Notes: generated by a model not told the origin, from the sequence alone. Counted from the first letter of the stretch, positions 6,884 to 15,767 are shown. The stretch: 64,000 nt of DNA from Cellulomonas cellasea (GCF_030372105.1 NZ_JAUDBQ010000014.1:1-64000), one strand, 5' to 3'. Program-made: numbers and translations.

Positions 6884-9775
6884 GTGGCCAAGGTCCGCGT
6901 CTACGAGCTCGCCAAAGAGCTCGGAGTGGAAAGCAAGACCATCATGACCAAGCTGGGCGAGCTCGGAGAGTTCGTCCGCTCGGCGTCCTCGACGATCGAG
7001 CCCCCGGTCGTGCGCAAGCTGCGCGACCTCTACCCCGTGGGGGAGTCGGCTCCCGCGCCGAAGGCGCCTCGTCCGGCTGCTCCGGCTCCGGCCGCCCCGC
7101 CGGCCGCACAGGCCTCGACGCCCGCGCCGGCTGCTCCGGCGCCGTCCGCTCCCGCGCCCGCCCCGGCTGCTCCGGCTCCCGCCCCGGCGGCTGCCAAGCC
7201 TGCCGCGGCTCCGGCTCCGGCTCCGGCTCCCGCTCCGGCCCCGGCTCCGGCTCCGGCTCCGGCTGAGCGTCCGGCGGCGGCTGCCGCCCCGGCACGCCCG
7301 CAGGCGGCGCCCGGCGCCCGTCCCGGCCCGCGTCCGGCTCCTGCCGCGCCGGCCCGCTCCGGCGGCCCGCGTCCCGGCAACAACCCGTTCGCGCCCTCGC
7401 AGGGCATGCCCCGCGGCGGCCAGGACCGTCAGGGTGGCGGCGGCCAGGGCGGTCCCCGTCCCGGCGGCCCGCGTCCGGGCAACAACCCGTTCGCGCCCTC
7501 GCAGGGCATGCCGCGTCCGGGCGAGCGTCGCAACGACAACGCCGCCCCCGCGGCCTCCGGCGCGCCGTCCAGCACGGGCGAGCGCTCCGGCGGTCCCCGT
7601 CCCGGTGGCCCGCGCCCGAACCCCGGCATGATGCCGGGCCGCAGCTCGAGCGGCGTCGGCCGCCCGGGTGAGCGTCCGAGCCCCGGTGGCCGCCCTGGTG
7701 GCGGTCGTCCCGGCGGTGGCGGCGGCTTCGCCGGTCGTCCCGGTGGCCCTGGTGGCCCCGGCGGCGCGCCCGGTGGCGGCGGCGGCTTCGCTGGCCGTCC
7801 CGGCGGCGGTGGCCGTCCGGGTGGCGCCGGTCGTGGCAGCACGCAGGGCGCCTTCGGCCGCGCTGGAGGGCGCCCCGTCCGCGGGCGCAAGTCGAAGCGG
7901 GCGAAGCGTCAAGAGTTCGAGCAGATGCAGGCCCCCTCGCTGGGTGGCGTGCAGGTTCCGCGCGGCAACGGCAAGACGGTCGTCCGCCTGCGCCACGGCT
8001 CGTCGCTGAACGACTTCGCCGACAAGATCGACGCGAACCCCGCCAGCCTGGTCACGGTGCTGTTCCACCTCGGTGAGATGGCGACCGCGACCCAGTCGCT
8101 GGACGAGGACACGTTCGGCACGCTGGCCCAGGAGCTCGGCTACGTCATCGAGATGGTCTCGGCCGAGGAGGAGGACCGCGAGCTGCTCGGGGCCTTCGAC
8201 ATCGACCTGGACGCCGAGCTGGCCGAGGAGGGCGACGACGAGCTGCGTCCGCGCCCGCCGGTGGTCACCGTCATGGGCCACGTCGACCACGGCAAGACCA
8301 AGCTCCTCGACGCGATCCGTCGCACGGACGTCGTCGCCGGTGAGGCGGGTGGCATCACCCAGCACATCGGCGCCTACCAGGTGCGCGCCGAGCACGAGGG
8401 CGTCGACCGCGCCATCACGTTCATCGACACCCCGGGCCACGAGGCGTTCACCGCCATGCGTGCCCGTGGCGCGCAGGTCACCGACATCGCGATCCTCGTG
8501 GTCGCGGCCGATGACGGCGTGATGCCGCAGACCATCGAGGCGCTCAACCACGCCCAGGCGGCCGGTGTGCCGATCGTCGTGGCCGTGAACAAGGTGGACA
8601 AGGAGGCGGCCAACCCCGCCAAGATCCGCCAGCAGCTCACCGAGTACAACCTCGTGGCCGAGGAGTACGGCGGCGACACGATGTTCGTCGACGTCTCCGC
8701 GAAGCAGAACCTGGGCATCGACCAGCTGCTGGAGGCCGTGCTGCTCACGGCGGACGCCTCGCTCGACCTGCGGGCCAACCCCGACAAGGACGCGCGTGGC
8801 GTGGCCATCGAGGCGAACCTGGACAAGGGCCGCGGCGCCGTCGCGACAGTCCTGGTCCAGTCCGGCACGCTGCACGTCGGCGACGCGATCGTCGCCGGCA
8901 CGGCGCACGGCCGCGTCCGGGCGATGTTCGACGAGCACGGCAACGCGCTGACCGAGGCGGGGCCGGCACGTCCGGTCATGGTCCTCGGCCTCGCGTCGGT
9001 GCCGAGCGCCGGCGACACGTTCCTGGTGGCCCCTGACGAGCGCACCGCCCGTCAGATCGCCGAGAAGCGCGAGTCGGCCGAGCGTGCCGCCCTCCTGGCC
9101 AAGCGTCGCAAGCGCATCAGCCTCGAGGACTTCACGCAGGCGCTGCAGCAGGGCAAGGTCGAGACCCTCAACCTGGTCCTCAAGGGCGACGTCTCCGGCG
9201 CCGTCGAGGCGCTCGAGGACGCGCTGCTCAAGATCGACGTGGGCGAGGGCGTGGACCTGCGGGTCATCCACCGCGGCGTCGGCGCGATCACCCAGAACGA
9301 CGTCAACCTCGCGACCGTGGACAACGCGGTCATCGTCGGGTTCAACGTCAAGTTCGGGGAGCGTGTCGAGGAGCTCGCCGAGCGCGAGGGTGTGGACGTC
9401 CGGTTCTACTCGGTCATCTACCAGGCGATCGACGACGTCGAGGCGGCCCTCAAGGGCCTGCTCAAGCCGGAGTACGAGGAGGCGCAGCTCGGCACCGCGG
9501 AGGTGCGCGAGGTGTTCCGCTCCTCGAAGTTCGGCAACATCGCCGGTTCGCTGGTCCGCTCCGGGGAGATCCGGCGCAACACCAAGGCCCGCGTGCTGCG
9601 CAACGGCAAGGTCGTGGGGGACAACCTCACGGTCGAGTCGCTCAAGCGGTTCCGTGACGACGCGACAGAGGTCCGCGAGGGTTACGAGTGCGGTATCGGG
9701 CTCGGCTCCTTCAACGACATCGAGATCGGCGACGTCATCGAGACGTGGGAGATGCGCGAGAAGCCTCGCAAGTAG
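6884..9775 (+). CDS. infB: Translation initiation factor IF-2
   Basis: GTPase that brings initiator tRNA to the 30S subunit and joins the subunits. The GTG start at 6884 follows AGGAGAG and gives [17 protein letters not shown], the standard N-terminus. The 963 residues begin with an IF2-N helix domain (1-50), an Ala/Pro-rich stretch (55-130), and a Gly/Pro/Arg-rich linker (130-335) containing a duplicated block. The G domain has GHVDHGKT near 464, DTPGHEAF near 512 and NKVDK near 568. Domains II, III and the C-terminal C1/C2 domains complete it. The long low-complexity linker is typical of actinobacterial IF2. The unusual leader is described separately. Confidence 0.97.
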   Translation: MAKVRVYELAKELGVESKTIMTKLGELGEFVRSASSTIEPPVVRKLRDLYPVGESAPAPKAPRPAAPAPAAPPAAQASTPAPAAPAPSAPAPAPAAPAPAPAAAKPAAAPAPAPAPAPAPAPAPAPAERPAAAAAPARPQAAPGARPGPRPAPAAPARSGGPRPGNNPFAPSQGMPRGGQDRQGGGGQGGPRPGGPRPGNNPFAPSQGMPRPGERRNDNAAPAASGAPSSTGERSGGPRPGGPRPNPGMMPGRSSSGVGRPGERPSPGGRPGGGRPGGGGGFAGRPGGPGGPGGAPGGGGGFAGRPGGGGRPGGAGRGSTQGAFGRAGGRPVRGRKSKRAKRQEFEQMQAPSLGGVQVPRGNGKTVVRLRHGSSLNDFADKIDANPASLVTVLFHLGEMATATQSLDEDTFGTLAQELGYVIEMVSAEEEDRELLGAFDIDLDAELAEEGDDELRPRPPVVTVMGHVDHGKTKLLDAIRRTDVVAGEAGGITQHIGAYQVRAEHEGVDRAITFIDTPGHEAFTAMRARGAQVTDIAILVVAADDGVMPQTIEALNHAQAAGVPIVVAVNKVDKEAANPAKIRQQLTEYNLVAEEYGGDTMFVDVSAKQNLGIDQLLEAVLLTADASLDLRANPDKDARGVAIEANLDKGRGAVATVLVQSGTLHVGDAIVAGTAHGRVRAMFDEHGNALTEAGPARPVMVLGLASVPSAGDTFLVAPDERTARQIAEKRESAERAALLAKRRKRISLEDFTQALQQGKVETLNLVLKGDVSGAVEALEDALLKIDVGEGVDLRVIHRGVGAITQNDVNLATVDNAVIVGFNVKFGERVEELAEREGVDVRFYSVIYQAIDDVEAALKGLLKPEYEEAQLGTAEVREVFRSSKFGNIAGSLVRSGEIRRNTKARVLRNGKVVGDNLTVESLKRFRDDATEVREGYECGIGLGSFNDIEIGDVIETWEMREKPRK
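7376..7512 (+). repeat. Intragenic direct repeat in the IF2 linker
   Basis: An identical 35-base block occurs at 7376-7410 and 7478-7512, 102 bases (34 codons) apart, encoding [12 protein letters not shown] twice. Being in frame, it looks like an internal duplication within the disordered linker. Confidence 0.85.
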
Positions 9776-9786
9776 CTGACAGCGGT

Positions 9787-9820
9787 CAGGTGGCCCGTGC
9801 CCTCGGGTGCGGGCCACCTG
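9787..9820 (+). terminator. Hairpin between infB and rbfA
   Basis: An 11-bp inverted repeat, CAGGTGGCCCG at 9787-9797 with CGGGCCACCTG at 9810-9820, and a 12-base loop, starting 11 bases after the infB stop. There is no T-run. It may lower read-through into rbfA or protect the 3' end of the infB message. Confidence 0.5.
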
Positions 9821-9869
9821 GCGTCTGCGGACAACGTGCCCTCGTGGAGGGCGAGAAGGGCTGGGCATC

Positions 9870-10322
9870 ATGGCTGACCATGGCCGCGCGAGGAAGCTCG
9901 CGGAACGGATCCAGCAGATCGTCGCGCAGATGCTCGACACGCGGGTCAAGGACCCGCGGCTGGGATTCGTCACCATCACGGACGTCCGGGTGACGGGCGA
10001 CCTGCAGAGCGCGAGCGTGTTCTACACGGTCTACGGCGACGACGAGGCGCGTGCCGGCACGGCCGCGGCGCTCGAGAGCGCCAAGGGGCTCATCCGCTCC
10101 GAGGTGGGCAAGCAGACGGGCATCCGGCTGACGCCGACGCTCGAGTTCCACCTGGACGCCGTCCCTGAGACGGCGGCGCACCTGGACGCCGCGCTGCACG
10201 AGGCGGCGCGCCGGGACGCCGAGGTCGCGGCGCTGGCCGCGGCCGCGCAGTACGCCGGCGACGCGGACCCGTACCGCAAGCCGGTCGAGGACGACTCCGA
10301 GGACGAGGACTCGCAGGGCTGA
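9870..10322 (+). CDS. rbfA: Ribosome-binding factor RbfA
   Basis: KH-fold protein for late 30S assembly and cold adaptation. The 150-residue product begins MADHGRARKLAERIQQIVAQ and contains the family core DPRLGFVTITDVRVTGDLQSASVFYTV. The tail is acidic and variable. ATG at 9870 matches the conserved N-terminus; an ORF running from 9807 adds only arginine-rich sequence. It follows infB after a hairpin. In most actinobacteria truB comes next; here an exporter and its regulator intervene. Confidence 0.94.
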   Translation: MADHGRARKLAERIQQIVAQMLDTRVKDPRLGFVTITDVRVTGDLQSASVFYTVYGDDEARAGTAAALESAKGLIRSEVGKQTGIRLTPTLEFHLDAVPETAAHLDAALHEAARRDAEVAALAAAAQYAGDADPYRKPVEDDSEDEDSQG

Positions 10323-10358
10323 CCTGCGGCTCATCCCGCACGAGGCTCATCCTGAAGG

Positions 10359-10401
10359 GGCTCAGGCCCGGCGCGCCCCATCGGCGCGCCGGGCCTGAGC
10401 C
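10359..10401. terminator. Strong 19-bp hairpin terminator after rbfA
   Basis: Perfect 19-bp inverted repeat, GGCTCAGGCCCGGCGCGCC at 10359-10377 with its complement at 10383-10401, and a five-base loop. It lies between the convergent stops of rbfA and the MFS gene and should end both transcripts. Confidence 0.8.
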
Positions 10402-10464
10402 GTCTCGTGGGGCCTGAGCCGTCTCGTGGGGCCTGTGCTATCTCGTGGGGCCTGTGCTCAGGCC
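10392..10464. repeat. 19-base tandem repeats copied from the terminator arm
   Basis: GGCCTGAGCCGTCTCGTGG occurs at 10392-10410 and 10411-10429. A variant, GGCCTGTGCTATCTCGTGG, follows at 10430-10448, and a partial fourth copy starts at 10449. The first ten bases of the first unit are the outer part of the terminator's right arm. The last partial unit forms its own hairpin (GGCCTG-TGCT-CAGGCC, 10449-10464) over the MFS stop codon. Confidence 0.85.
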
Positions 10465-11942
10465 GTCGTGCGGCTCAGTCGGCGCGCGTCGGAGACGTCC
10501 TCGGTGGCGGTGGCGGTGGCGTGTCGCCCGGTGCGCCCCGGCATCAGCAGCGAGGCGGCAGCCCCGAGTCCGACGACTGCCGCCCCGGTGAGCACGGCGG
10601 GCCGCAGGCCTGTCGCGAAGTCGTCGGGCGTGAGCTGGCCGCCTTGCCCCTCGAACACCGCGACGAGCACTGCCACGCCGAGGGCGACGCCGATCTCCCG
10701 CAGGGTCGAGTTGGTCGAGCTGGCGATGCCGTGGTCGTCCTGGTCGAGATCGGCGAGCACGGCTGTGGCGCTGGGGGCGAAGGTCAGGCCCATGCCGACT
10801 CCCGCGAGCACCAGCCCGGGGACCAGCGCGGAGTAGGACGTCGTGCTCGGCGCGGCGACGGCGAGCATCACCAAGCCGGCGGTCTGCAGTGTGAGCCCGG
10901 CGGTGAGCAGCGGGCGCACGCCGACCCGTGGCGCGAGCAGGCCCGCGACCGGCGCGACGAGCATCGGCGCCGCGGTCCACGGCAGGGTGCGCAGCCCCGC
11001 CTCGAGCGGGCTGTAGCCGAGGGCCACTTGCAGGTACTGGGCGAGCAGGAAGACCGAGCCGAAGATCCCGAGTGAGAACGCGAAGCCCGTGATATTCGCG
11101 ATCGTGAAGCTGCGGGCGCGGAACAGCCGCAGTGGCACGAGCGGGTGGGGCGCCCGCTGCGCGTGTCGCACGAAGGCGCCGATCAGGAGCGCGCCGCCCG
11201 CGAGCGGGAGGATGACGCGCGGCGACGTCCACCCGTCGTCGTTGCCGCGCACGACTGCCCACACGATGGCGAGCACGCCCACTGCGAGGAGGGCGAGGCC
11301 GGCCAGGTCGAGTGGTTGGCGGCGACCCCGGGACTCGGGCAGTGTGCGGAGCACGAGCGGGATGGCGATGACGGCGACGGGCACATTGATCCAGAAGATC
11401 GCGTGCCAGGAGATCCCCTCGACGACGGCGCCTCCGATCACGGGGCCGAGTGCGACGCCGAGCCCGGCGACACCGCCCCAGATGCCGATCGCCATGGCCC
11501 GGCGCGCGGCGGGGACGGCGCCGGCGAGCAGGGTGAGCGACAGCGGCATGATCGCCGCGGCCCCGACCCCCTGCACGGCACGGGCTGCGATGAGGGCCTC
11601 GGCGGTGCTGGCGAGCGCGGAGGCGATGGACGCGACGGCGAACAGCGCGATCCCGGCGAGGAACACCCGGCGGCGCCCCCAGCGGTCGCCGAGCATGGCG
11701 GCGGTGACCATGAGGGTCGCGAAGGTGAGGGTGTAGGCGTTCACCATCCACTGCAGCTGCTCGATGCTCGCGTCGAGCTCGTCCTGGAGCACAGGCAGTG
11801 CGGTGGTCATCACGAGGTTGTCGAGCGTGGCGAGGAACATCGGCACGGAGGCCGCGACCACGGCCAGCGCGACGGGCGCCACCCGTCGTGCTGGCGCCGC
11901 CGGCGATGGGCCGGACGTGTCCGATCGGGGTGCGATGGCCAT
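10458..11942 (-). CDS. MFS drug exporter, DHA2 (14-helix) family
   Basis: Proton-driven membrane exporter, 494 residues. The N-terminal half shows the DHA2 signatures: LATLDNLVMTTALPVLQDEL in the first helix (motif D1), GDRWGRRRVFLAGI after helix 2 (motif A) and LGPVIGGAVVEGISWHAIFW in helix 5 (motif C). Length and hydrophobic pattern fit 14 transmembrane segments. Substrate unknown; relatives include EmrB and QacA and many carry drugs or dyes. It is divergent from a TetR gene, and the shared 71 bases hold repeated GATAA motifs, so substrate-induced derepression is likely. The pair interrupts the usual rbfA-truB order. Confidence 0.88.
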   Translation of the reverse strand: MAIAPRSDTSGPSPAAPARRVAPVALAVVAASVPMFLATLDNLVMTTALPVLQDELDASIEQLQWMVNAYTLTFATLMVTAAMLGDRWGRRRVFLAGIALFAVASIASALASTAEALIAARAVQGVGAAAIMPLSLTLLAGAVPAARRAMAIGIWGGVAGLGVALGPVIGGAVVEGISWHAIFWINVPVAVIAIPLVLRTLPESRGRRQPLDLAGLALLAVGVLAIVWAVVRGNDDGWTSPRVILPLAGGALLIGAFVRHAQRAPHPLVPLRLFRARSFTIANITGFAFSLGIFGSVFLLAQYLQVALGYSPLEAGLRTLPWTAAPMLVAPVAGLLAPRVGVRPLLTAGLTLQTAGLVMLAVAAPSTTSYSALVPGLVLAGVGMGLTFAPSATAVLADLDQDDHGIASSTNSTLREIGVALGVAVLVAVFEGQGGQLTPDDFATGLRPAVLTGAAVVGLGAAASLLMPGRTGRHATATATEDVSDARRLSRTTA

Positions 11943-11959
11943 GTGGACTCCCGGTAAGC

Positions 11960-12008
11960 ATCGGATGATAACTTGGACTTCGAACGCTAATTATCGACTG
12001 ATAACCTG
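11960..12008. promoter_or_regulatory. Putative TetR operators between MFS and tetR genes
   Basis: Two direct repeats, ATCGGATGATAACTTG at 11960-11975 and ATCGACTGATAACCTG at 11993-12008, match at 13 of 16 positions and are 33 bases apart (about three helix turns). The second includes part of a short palindrome TTATC-GACT-GATAA at 11991-12004. The stretch is AT-rich for this genome and lies in the divergent promoter region. Confidence 0.5.
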
Positions 12009-12013
12009 TCAAC

Positions 12014-12592
12014 ATGGATCTCAAGCAGCGGATGACGGCCGAGGAGCGCCGCGAGCAGATCCTCGACGCGGCCCTCGCGGTGTTCGCCGAGGGCGGGTAC
12101 GCGGGCACCACCACCGACCAGGTCGCGCGCGCGGCGGGCGTCTCCCAGCCCTACGTCGTCCGGGTCTTCGGCACCAAGCAGCAGCTCTTCCGGGAGCTGT
12201 ACACCCAAGCCGTCCACCGTGTCGTGGAGACCCTCGCCGCCGTGCGGCCGGGCCCCGACGCGAAGGTCGAGATGGGGGAGGCGTACGTCGCCCTCCTGGC
12301 CGACCGGAACCTGCTCCGGGTGGTCATGCACGGATTCGCGTCTCCTGACCCCGAGGTCGGGCGGCTGGCCCGCGGCACGCTCGGGGCCGTGTTCCGCCTG
12401 TTCCGCGAGCGCACAGGCGCCGACGAGCACGCCGCCGAGAGCTTCGTCGCGCAGGGCTTGCTCATCAACGTGCTCCTCATGACCTCAGTCCCCGACCATC
12501 TCGGCGAGGACGCCGCCGTCGACGCGCTGGCCGCCTGCGTGCTCGACCCCCGCATGACCCACGACCCCGCACGCGACAGGACCGCACAGTGA
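12014..12592 (+). CDS. TetR/AcrR-family transcriptional regulator
   Basis: A 192-residue repressor-type protein. The N-terminal helix-turn-helix spans about residues 12-58 (REQILDAALAVFAEGGYAGT, TTDQVARAAGVSQPYVVRVF). The remainder is the helical ligand-binding and dimerisation domain, which varies between family members. It probably represses the divergent MFS exporter gene. Its stop overlaps the truB start as GTGA, so truB could be translated by ribosomes coming from this gene, an odd link between an efflux regulator and a tRNA-modification enzyme. Confidence 0.88.
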   Translation: MDLKQRMTAEERREQILDAALAVFAEGGYAGTTTDQVARAAGVSQPYVVRVFGTKQQLFRELYTQAVHRVVETLAAVRPGPDAKVEMGEAYVALLADRNLLRVVMHGFASPDPEVGRLARGTLGAVFRLFRERTGADEHAAESFVAQGLLINVLLMTSVPDHLGEDAAVDALAACVLDPRMTHDPARDRTAQ

Positions 12593-13539
12593 CCCGCACG
12601 GACCCCGCCCACCGCCCGCCCCGCCGGCCCACCGCCCCCGACGGCCTCGTGGTGGTCGACAAGCCCGCCGGCTGGACCAGCCACGACGTCGTCGCGCGGA
12701 TGCGCCGGATCGCCGGCACCCGCAAGGTCGGCCACGCCGGCACGCTCGACCCGATGGCCACGGGCGTCCTGGTGCTCGGCGTCGGCAAGGCGACGCGGCT
12801 GCTGACCTACGTGGTCGGGGCCGACAAGGAGTACACCGGGACGATCCGGCTCGGCGTGCGGACCACCACCGACGACGCCGAGGGCGAGCTCGTCACAGCC
12901 GTCGACGCCGGCTCCGTGGCGCTGGACGCCGTCGCGGCGGGCATCGCCGCGCTCACCGGCGACATCCAGCAGGTGCCGAGCTCGGTCAGCGCGATCAAGG
13001 TCGACGGCCAGCGGGCGTATGCCCGGGTGCGCGCGGGGGAGCAGGTCGAGCTCGCCGCGCGCCCGGTGGCCATCAGCCGCTTCTCGCTCGACGCGACCCG
13101 CGACGTGCCCGCCACGGACGACATGCCCGCGGCGCTCGACCTGGACGTGACGGTGGTGTGCTCGTCGGGGACGTACATCCGGGCGTTGGCCCGCGACCTG
13201 GGGGAGGCCCTCGGCGTGGGCGGGCACCTCACGGCGCTGCGCCGCACGCGCGTCGGCGGCTACCCGTTGGCCCTCGCCCGTTCGCTCGACGACCTCGAGG
13301 AGTGGCCCGCGGACGTCCCCCTCGACGTGCTGCCCCTCGCCGACGCCGCGCGGGCGATCTTCCCGGTGCGGGACCTGACTCCCGCGGAGACGACCGCGCT
13401 GTCGTACGGCAAGCGGATCGAGGCGGCGCCCGCCCCCGACGAGCCGGTGGCGGGGATCTCCCCGGACGGCGAGCTCGTCGCGCTGCTGGAGTCCCGCGGC
13501 GCGCACGCCTGGCCGGTGCTGGTGTTCGCGCCGGCCTGA
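12589..13539 (+). CDS. truB: tRNA pseudouridine-55 synthase
   Basis: Converts U55 of the T-loop of tRNAs to pseudouridine. The 316-residue product contains DKPAGWTSHDVV, the catalytic block GHAGTLDPMATGVLV with the nucleophilic Asp near residue 54, and the later conserved motifs SSVSAIKVDGQRAYARVR and SSGTYIRALARDLG. The C-terminal region is the actinobacterial extension. The GTG at 12589 overlaps the upstream TetR stop (GTGA). The next genes on the strand are ribF and rpsO, the usual order, with a reverse-strand NUDIX gene in between. Confidence 0.94.
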   Translation: MTRTDPAHRPPRRPTAPDGLVVVDKPAGWTSHDVVARMRRIAGTRKVGHAGTLDPMATGVLVLGVGKATRLLTYVVGADKEYTGTIRLGVRTTTDDAEGELVTAVDAGSVALDAVAAGIAALTGDIQQVPSSVSAIKVDGQRAYARVRAGEQVELAARPVAISRFSLDATRDVPATDDMPAALDLDVTVVCSSGTYIRALARDLGEALGVGGHLTALRRTRVGGYPLALARSLDDLEEWPADVPLDVLPLADAARAIFPVRDLTPAETTALSYGKRIEAAPAPDEPVAGISPDGELVALLESRGAHAWPVLVFAPA

Positions 13540-13541
13540 CA

Positions 13542-13557
13542 GCAGTCAGCCGACTGC
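13542..13557. terminator. Small hairpin between truB and the NUDIX gene
   Basis: Six-bp stem GCAGTC-AGCC-GACTGC just after the truB stop and before the convergent NUDIX stop. Short and without a T-run, so only a weak candidate. Confidence 0.3.
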
Positions 13558-13560
13558 GGC

Positions 13561-14103
13561 CTAGGCGCCGTCGGGCTGCCGCTCGAGCAGGAACGCGAGC
13601 ACGGCCGTCAGCGACAGCCCGTCGCCGATGCCGCCGCCGAGCGCGAGCCGCCGGGCCTCCGCGAGGGGCACCCACTCGACCCGCTCCGACTCGGAGGGGT
13701 CGGACGGCGGCCCCTCATGCGTGGCCCCGTCGGCGGTGAACAGGTGGAACACCTGGTCGCTGAGCCCATTCGTGGGGTGGTAGTCCAGCAGCGGCGTCAC
13801 AGGGCCCGGCCGCCAGCCGGTCTCCTCGAGGACCTCGCGCGCCGCGGCCTGCGCGGGGGACTCCCCGGCGTCGACCCGACCCGCCGGGATCTCCCACCCC
13901 CAGGTGTCGGTGATGAACCGGTGCCGCCACAACATCAGCAGCCCACGGGCGGGATCGTGCACGAGCGTGCCCGCGGCGTGCGCGGGCATGCGGACCACGT
14001 GGTGCTCGATCCGGCCGTGGCCGGGGACGTCGACGTCCACCAGCGCCAGGCGCACCCAGGGGCTGTCGTAGAGGGTCCGCTCACCGTGGGTCTGCCATCG
14101 CAT
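13561..14103 (-). CDS. NUDIX hydrolase (ADP-ribose pyrophosphatase-like)
   Basis: A 180-residue pyrophosphohydrolase. The NUDIX box GX5EX7REUXEEXGU is complete at residues 75-97 (G75, E81, R89-E90, E93-E94, G96). Upstream, WRHRFITDTWGWEIPAGR resembles ADP-ribose/ADP-sugar pyrophosphatases, where the tryptophans help hold the substrate. The exact substrate is not determined. It lies on the reverse strand between truB and ribF, which are neighbours on the forward strand in most relatives, so it looks like an insertion. The ATG at 14103 gives MRWQTHGERTLYDSPWV, a natural start for this family. Confidence 0.85.
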   Translation of the reverse strand: MRWQTHGERTLYDSPWVRLALVDVDVPGHGRIEHHVVRMPAHAAGTLVHDPARGLLMLWRHRFITDTWGWEIPAGRVDAGESPAQAAAREVLEETGWRPGPVTPLLDYHPTNGLSDQVFHLFTADGATHEGPPSDPSESERVEWVPLAEARRLALGGGIGDGLSLTAVLAFLLERQPDGA

Positions 14104-14251
14104 CCCCCGACCCTACGGGCCGCGCCAGCCCTCCGACCCCTTGGCGGGCCGTCCGCGGAGCAGCCCTGTGCGCGGCGCGTCCCCGTGGCCGTGGCAGGCT
14201 TTGTCCTGCCGGGCGCGGAGTGTCGCGCCCCATGAGCCGCGAGGAGAGCAC

Positions 14252-15277
14252 GTGCACCGCTGGACCGAACTCGCCGACGTGCCCGCGGGCTTCGGCCCCT
14301 CGGTCGTGACGATCGGCAACTTCGACGGCGTGCACCGCGGCCATGTCGGCGTCCTGACCAGGATGGTCGCGGACGCCCGGGCCGCGCAGGCCCAGGCCGT
14401 GGCCGTGACGTTCTCCCCGCATCCCCAGCAGGTGCACCGCCCCGACCAGGCGCCCCCGCTGCTGACGGGCGACGTGGACCGCATGGAGCTGCTGGCCGAG
14501 ACCGGGCTCGACGCCGTGCTGATGCTCGAGTACACGCTGGACTTCGCCCGCCAGTCGCCCGCCGAGTTCGTCGAGCGCTACCTGGTGGGCGCCCTGGGCG
14601 CGCGCACCGTCGTGGTGGGCCGCGATGTCAGGTTCGGGTGGGGCAACGAGGGCGACCTGTCGACGATGGTCGAGCTGGGCGAGCGGTTCGGTTTCGACGT
14701 CGAGGTCATCGAGGACGTCGCCCCGGGCCACGACGGCGCGACGCCCGCAGACGAGCCGGGGGAGGGGCGCCTCGCCGACCCGCTGCGGCGGCGTTGGTCC
14801 TCCACGTGGGTGCGCGAGCTGCTCGCCGAGGGGGATGTGCGCCAGGCGGCACGCGTGCTGGGCCGCCCGCACCGGATCCGCGGCGTCGTGGTGCACGGTG
14901 ACGCGCGCGGCCGCGAGCTCGGGTTCCCCACCGCGAACCTGGCCCCTGAGGCGACCGGCATGGTGCCCGCCGACGGGGTGTACGCCGGGTGGCTGCGCCG
15001 CACGGACCGGCCGGCCGGCTCGGTGGACAGCGTGCTGCCGGCGGCGATCTCCATCGGCACGAACCCCACCTTCGAAGGGCTGCGCCGGCGCCGGGTGGAG
15101 GCCTACGTGCTGGACCGCACGGACCTCGACCTGTACGGCGAGGAGGTCGTGCTCGAGCTCGTCGTGCGCCTGCGGCCCACCCTGCGCTTCGAGTCCGTCG
15201 ACGCGTTGGTGGACCAGATGCGCCTGGACGTCGAGCGGGTGCGCGAGGAGCTGGCGGGCGCGGCGTCCTCGGCCTGA
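14252..15277 (+). CDS. ribF: Bifunctional riboflavin kinase / FMN adenylyltransferase
   Basis: Makes FMN and FAD from riboflavin. The 341-residue protein has the nucleotidyl-transferase motif [10 protein letters not shown] at residues 22-31 and [10 protein letters not shown] near 190. The C-terminal kinase domain contains [11 protein letters not shown] (about 222) and the TNPTF loop. GTG at 14252 follows GAGGAGAG at 14241-14248 and gives [15 protein letters not shown]; an ORF extending to 14141 carries no conserved sequence. It belongs to the truB-ribF-rpsO-pnp neighbourhood. Confidence 0.94.
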   Translation: MHRWTELADVPAGFGPSVVTIGNFDGVHRGHVGVLTRMVADARAAQAQAVAVTFSPHPQQVHRPDQAPPLLTGDVDRMELLAETGLDAVLMLEYTLDFARQSPAEFVERYLVGALGARTVVVGRDVRFGWGNEGDLSTMVELGERFGFDVEVIEDVAPGHDGATPADEPGEGRLADPLRRRWSSTWVRELLAEGDVRQAARVLGRPHRIRGVVVHGDARGRELGFPTANLAPEATGMVPADGVYAGWLRRTDRPAGSVDSVLPAAISIGTNPTFEGLRRRRVEAYVLDRTDLDLYGEEVVLELVVRLRPTLRFESVDALVDQMRLDVERVREELAGAASSA

Positions 15278-15426
15278 GCGGCGGCCCGAGCGGCGCCGTG
15301 CGCGTCCGGGCGCCACTCGGCGCGGCTCACCTGGTAACATCGCAGGGCCGTCAGAACGGCCGCGGAACGAGAGCGCCCGGGTGGACATGCCCCGGAGCAC
15401 CGCGCAACGAGTACATCTGGAGAACC

Positions 15427-15696
15427 GTGCCCCTCGACAGTGCCACCAAGCAGTCCATCATGACCGAGTACGCCACCCACGAGGGTGACACCGGCTCCCC
15501 CGAGGTCCAGATCGCGATGCTCACGCAGCGCATCAAGGACCTCACCGAGCACCTCAAGGAGCACAAGCACGACCACCACAGCCGGCGTGGCCTGCTGCTG
15601 CTGGTCGGCCAGCGTCGTCGCCTCCTCGGGTACCTGCAGAAGGTCGACATCAACCGCTACCGCAGCCTGATCGAGCGGCTCGGCCTGCGCCGCTGA
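15427..15696 (+). CDS. rpsO: Small ribosomal subunit protein uS15
   Basis: Primary 16S rRNA binding protein of the 30S subunit. The 89 residues match the family over their full length: [22 protein letters not shown], the [21 protein letters not shown] helix that contacts rRNA, and the closing [13 protein letters not shown]. The start is the GTG at 15427 ([10 protein letters not shown]). A perfect 15-bp hairpin begins seven bases after the stop, then the pnp leader. The rpsO-pnp order is widely conserved. Confidence 0.97.
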   Translation: MPLDSATKQSIMTEYATHEGDTGSPEVQIAMLTQRIKDLTEHLKEHKHDHHSRRGLLLLVGQRRRLLGYLQKVDINRYRSLIERLGLRR

Positions 15697-15703
15697 CGCT
15701 CAT

Positions 15704-15737
15704 GACCAGCCCGGACCCAGGAGGGTCCGGGCTGGTC
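15704..15737 (+). terminator. Hairpin terminator after rpsO
   Basis: Perfect 15-bp inverted repeat, GACCAGCCCGGACCC at 15704-15718 with GGGTCCGGGCTGGTC at 15723-15737 and a four-base loop. It starts seven bases after the rpsO stop. It may end or attenuate transcription before pnp. Confidence 0.75.
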
Positions 15738-15738
15738 C

Positions 15739-15767
15739 CGCGTCGGGGCCGGTAGCGCCCCGACGCG
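15739..15767 (+). promoter_or_regulatory. Second hairpin in the pnp leader
   Basis: Perfect 11-bp stem, CGCGTCGGGGC at 15739-15749 with GCCCCGACGCG at 15757-15767, one base after the rpsO hairpin. Stacked hairpins in front of pnp recall the RNase-processed, self-regulated pnp leader of E. coli. The regulatory role is inference. Confidence 0.45.

Noticed and set aside
7100-7300. Short CGGCTCC-type repeats that look like a repeat array
   Set aside because: They are Ala/Pro codon repeats in the IF2 linker, in frame, without spacers; not a CRISPR or non-coding repeat.
6716-9979. A 1087-codon reverse frame antisense to infB
   Set aside because: Low-complexity shadow of the IF2 linker and G domain; no start signal or family likeness.
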